From an uncultured Clostridia bacterium (GTDB lineage Bacteria > Bacillota > Clostridia > HGM11327), in assembly GCA_945918795.1 (NCBI GenBank), contig CAMEIT010000015.1, positions 1 through 43,189 of the forward strand: 43,189 nt of DNA, written 5' to 3'. Of this stretch, positions 41,082 to 43,189 are shown piece after piece. The first letter of the stretch is position 1. The number at the start of each line of letters is the position of its first letter. The notes below the pieces were generated by a model that saw nothing but the letters and a program-made list of their open reading frames with translations, had not been told where the DNA came from and did not search any database. The position numbers and the translations under genes are program-made.

Positions 41082-41713
41082 TCGTGCTTGAAAATGTATG
41101 CCTTACCATCAAAAAACATGAGATACTGAAAAATATAACACATAGCTTTGAGAAAGGAAAAATACACGGACTTATCGGACGAAACGGCAGCGGAAAAACC
41201 ATGCTCATGAAATGTATCTGCGGATTTATAAAAGCAACTGAGGGTGAGATTATTGTAAGGGACAAAAAAGTTGGGAAAGACTGCGATTTCCCTGAAAATA
41301 TCGGAATTATCATTGAAACACCTGCTTTTATCCCTTATTACTCAGGTGTAAAAAACCTAAGGCTGCTTGCAGGCTTAAACGGAAAAATCACAAAGGAAGA
41401 TGTGCTAGAAACTATTCAGGAAGTGGGTCTTGACCCGAAGCTAAAGCTTTCAGTAAGAAAGTATTCTCTCGGTATGCGTCAGCGTTTAGGTCTTGCACAG
41501 GCAATAATGGAAAACCCCGACATACTTATCCTTGACGAACCAATGAATGGACTTGACAATGATGGTGTTGCAGATATGAGAAAATATCTCCTTGAATTAA
41601 AAAAGCAAGGAAAAACTATTATTATAGCATCACATTCTGCTGAGGATATTGAAATACTTTGTGATACAGTTTGTGAAATGGATAAGGGTGTTTTAACACA
41701 AATAAAAGGATAG
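41069..41713 (+). CDS. ABC transporter ATPase (lantibiotic-protection/BcrA-like)
   Basis: A 214-residue ATPase with Walker A GLIGRNGSGKT (about residues 34-44), signature YSLGMRQRLGLAQA (about 131-144), Walker B LILDEPMNGLDN and H-loop ASHSAED. The Leu in the signature and the short length match export ATPases that pair with ABC-2 permeases, such as those protecting against bacitracin or lantibiotics. TTGGAAGGAGA precedes the ATG. A permease gene would be expected next, but a transposase region begins three bases after the stop, so the transporter is probably broken. Confidence 0.88.
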   Translation: MENVIVLENVCLTIKKHEILKNITHSFEKGKIHGLIGRNGSGKTMLMKCICGFIKATEGEIIVRDKKVGKDCDFPENIGIIIETPAFIPYYSGVKNLRLLAGLNGKITKEDVLETIQEVGLDPKLKLSVRKYSLGMRQRLGLAQAIMENPDILILDEPMNGLDNDGVADMRKYLLELKKQGKTIIIASHSAEDIEILCDTVCEMDKGVLTQIKG

Positions 41714-41716
41714 TAA

Positions 41717-41821
41717 ATGCTATGTATTAAAAACACATCAAAGCTACAACAATATCTTGGCAAATTTCAGTATTCAGTATATTCTGATAAAATGAACCAG
41801 CCTGTCAGGCTGATTCGATAA
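41717..41821 (+). pseudogene. Possible N-terminal piece of the IS transposase
   Basis: A 34-codon frame starting MLCIKNTSKLQQYL, then GKFQYSVYSDKMNQPVRLIR and a stop. It lies directly before the main transposase frame but in a different phase, and its style fits the start of an IS1380-type protein. The connection is inferred from position, not from a search. Confidence 0.35.
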
Positions 41822-41907
41822 ACATCGTTTTCTGCATTTACTTTAAACAAAAATCATCATAGAGTCGCTCCCCCAAATTTTTTTGTCATAATCTGCTGAA
41901 TATAAAA

Positions 41908-43119
41908 ATGTGCACAATAAAACTAAACCCTGGAGATATTCTGCTTACAATGATAGGACTTCTGACGCTTGGGAAATCAGATTTTGACAATGTAAATGAA
42001 TTTCACACCGATGAAGAATTTTACAAGCTATCTCTGGGAATAGCCTATGGTATCCCGTCGGAATCATCGCTCCGAAACCGTCTCGACGATATCGGTATCT
42101 CTATGAATACGCAGATCCTTGACGGAAATATCAGTATGTTCCGTGAATGCGGATTTGAACCGTCTGCATTGAAATGCGGATGTGTACCTGTGGATATTGA
42201 TGTATCACCCTTTGATAATTCGGGCAGTCATAAAAAGGGCGTTTCTCGCACATATAAAAACTTTGATGGCTATGCACCCATATTTGCCTACATAGGAACC
42301 GAAGGTTATCTCTGCAATGCTGAGCTTCGTGAAGGAAGTCAGCATTGCCAATGCGGAACACCCGAATTTCTCGCAGAAACCATATCGGCAGCTAAACAAA
42401 TGACGGATAAGCCTCTTCTTTTCCGTATGGATTCGGGAAATGACGCTCTTGAAAATATGCTGCTTCTGCATTGGAATGATCCTCAGATTAAATTTCTCAT
42501 CAAGCATAATTTCAGACGTGAGAACCGTTATGAGATAGCCGAGGAATTAAAAGCAGTCTGCAAAAATGTAAAGCGTCCGAGAGATGGGAAAACAGTCTAT
42601 ATCGGCAGTACATGGCGTGATATTGAAACCAAAAACGGCGAAAAGTCTGCTGTCAGAATGGTTTATGAAATCACCGAAAGGACCATGACTGCTGACGGTC
42701 AGATGCTGTTTATGCCCGATACAGAGATCAATATGTATTGGACATCTTTAGGTGTTTCCGATGAGGATGTTATCGAGTTGTATCACAATCATGCGGTCTG
42801 TGAGCAGTATCATAGTGAAATCAAAACCGATATGGGAATTGAGCGTCTGCCCAGCGGAAAGTTTGAGACAAACGCATTGATCTTGAAGCTTACGATGATA
42901 GCATATAATATTCTTCGGATTATCGGTACTGAGTCAATGAAGAAGAATGATATGCCTGTCCGTCACAGCACTATTAAACGCCGCAGGATTCGTACCATAA
43001 TCGATAATCTTATGCTGATCGCAGGTCATCTCACTGTTCACGCTCGTAAACTCCGCCTTGCTCTTGGAAGTAGTAATGCTTGGATTCATACCTTCCTTAG
43101 ACTCACTGCGGCGTTTTGA
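41908..43119 (+). pseudogene. IS1380-type transposase, 5' end damaged
   Basis: A 403-residue DDE transposase. Catalytic residues are visible in PVDIDVSPFDNSG (first Asp), LLFRMDSGND (second Asp) and YHSEIKTDMGIERLPSG (Glu). The context NFDGYAPIFAYIGTEGYLCNAELREGSQH is characteristic of IS1380. The frame opens at MCTIKLNPGDILLTMIG, which looks internal: family proteins have some tens of residues before this point. Upstream in this frame there is a stop at 41860, and a candidate N-terminal piece lies in another phase at 41717-41821. No ribosome site precedes the ATG. Probably inactive or needing a frameshift. Confidence 0.7.
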
Positions 43120-43189
43120 GTTTTGCGGAATCAGGAAATATTCTGACACATCAAAATTTGTAGAAGCTTTATTAATTATTCTTCCCACA

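Larger units (their letters stand above)
41714..43189 (+). mobile_element. IS1380-family insertion sequence (ends not resolved)
   Basis: Contains one transposase reading frame and begins close after the ABC ATPase stop. I could not identify terminal inverted repeats; the right end may lie beyond the window. 41822-41907 holds no intact frame. Confidence 0.6.

Overview
The window looks like chromosome from a low-to-mid-GC anaerobic Firmicute, most likely a gut Clostridium-class organism (Oscillospiraceae/Ruminococcaceae-like). The grounds are strong AGGAGG-type ribosome binding sites, TTGACA-17-TATAAT promoters, AzlCD, a TnpV/serine-recombinase remnant, YtrA-type GntR regulation, a DUF3899 protein and a BmrCD-type exporter pair. 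The assignment is inferred from gene content; no rRNA or marker gene is present.

Layout. (1) 1-1706: branched-chain amino-acid exporter azlCD, then tRNA-Thr(CGU) and tRNA-Pro(CGG). (2) 1703-10721: a putative integrated element. A 19-bp direct repeat lies at the 3' end of tRNA-Pro and again exactly 9,000 bp downstream, each copy forming one arm of a terminator hairpin. The left half holds decayed serine-recombinase genes, tnpV and an AAA-type ATPase. The AT-rich right half holds a small Cys-rich peptide resembling a RiPP precursor, a stub of an AMP-ligase, an ABC exporter and a BtrH_N-like protein. (3) 10722-11924: an XRE regulator with two palindromic operators, ending in a partial third copy of the att/terminator sequence. 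(4) 12000-16360: a heterodimeric ABC exporter operon behind a 30-codon leader peptide and an attenuator with mutually exclusive hairpins. (5) 16519-17610: SGNH/GxDLY hydrolase. (6) 17795-26983: an oligopeptide ABC uptake operon (lipoprotein, two permeases, two ATPases, DUF3899 protein) in which several subunits carry large insertions. (7) 27052-27846: divergent XRE / PH-domain protein pair with two matching operators. (8) 28000-32597, minus strand: flavoprotein and double GNAT; YtrA-like regulator with ABC ATPase and permease; YoaP-like acetyltransferase. (9) 32958-34316: DUF389 membrane protein. (10) 34576-35984, minus strand: cell-surface proteins with a sortase-type tail in a shifted frame. 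(11) 36744-38399: sigma factor with a large C-terminal extension, flanked by two identical 56-bp hairpin repeats. (12) 38531-43189: a rearranged zone with a 5'-truncated DUF4132 gene abutting a lipoprotein gene that lost its start, an ABC ATPase without its permease, and a 5'-damaged IS1380-type transposase.

The two strongest candidates for new biology are the peptide/exporter/BtrH_N-like set inside the tRNA-Pro element and the leader-peptide attenuator of the exporter operon. The enlarged peptide transporter and the sigma factor fusion come next. All functions are read from sequence motifs and family knowledge; no searches were run.
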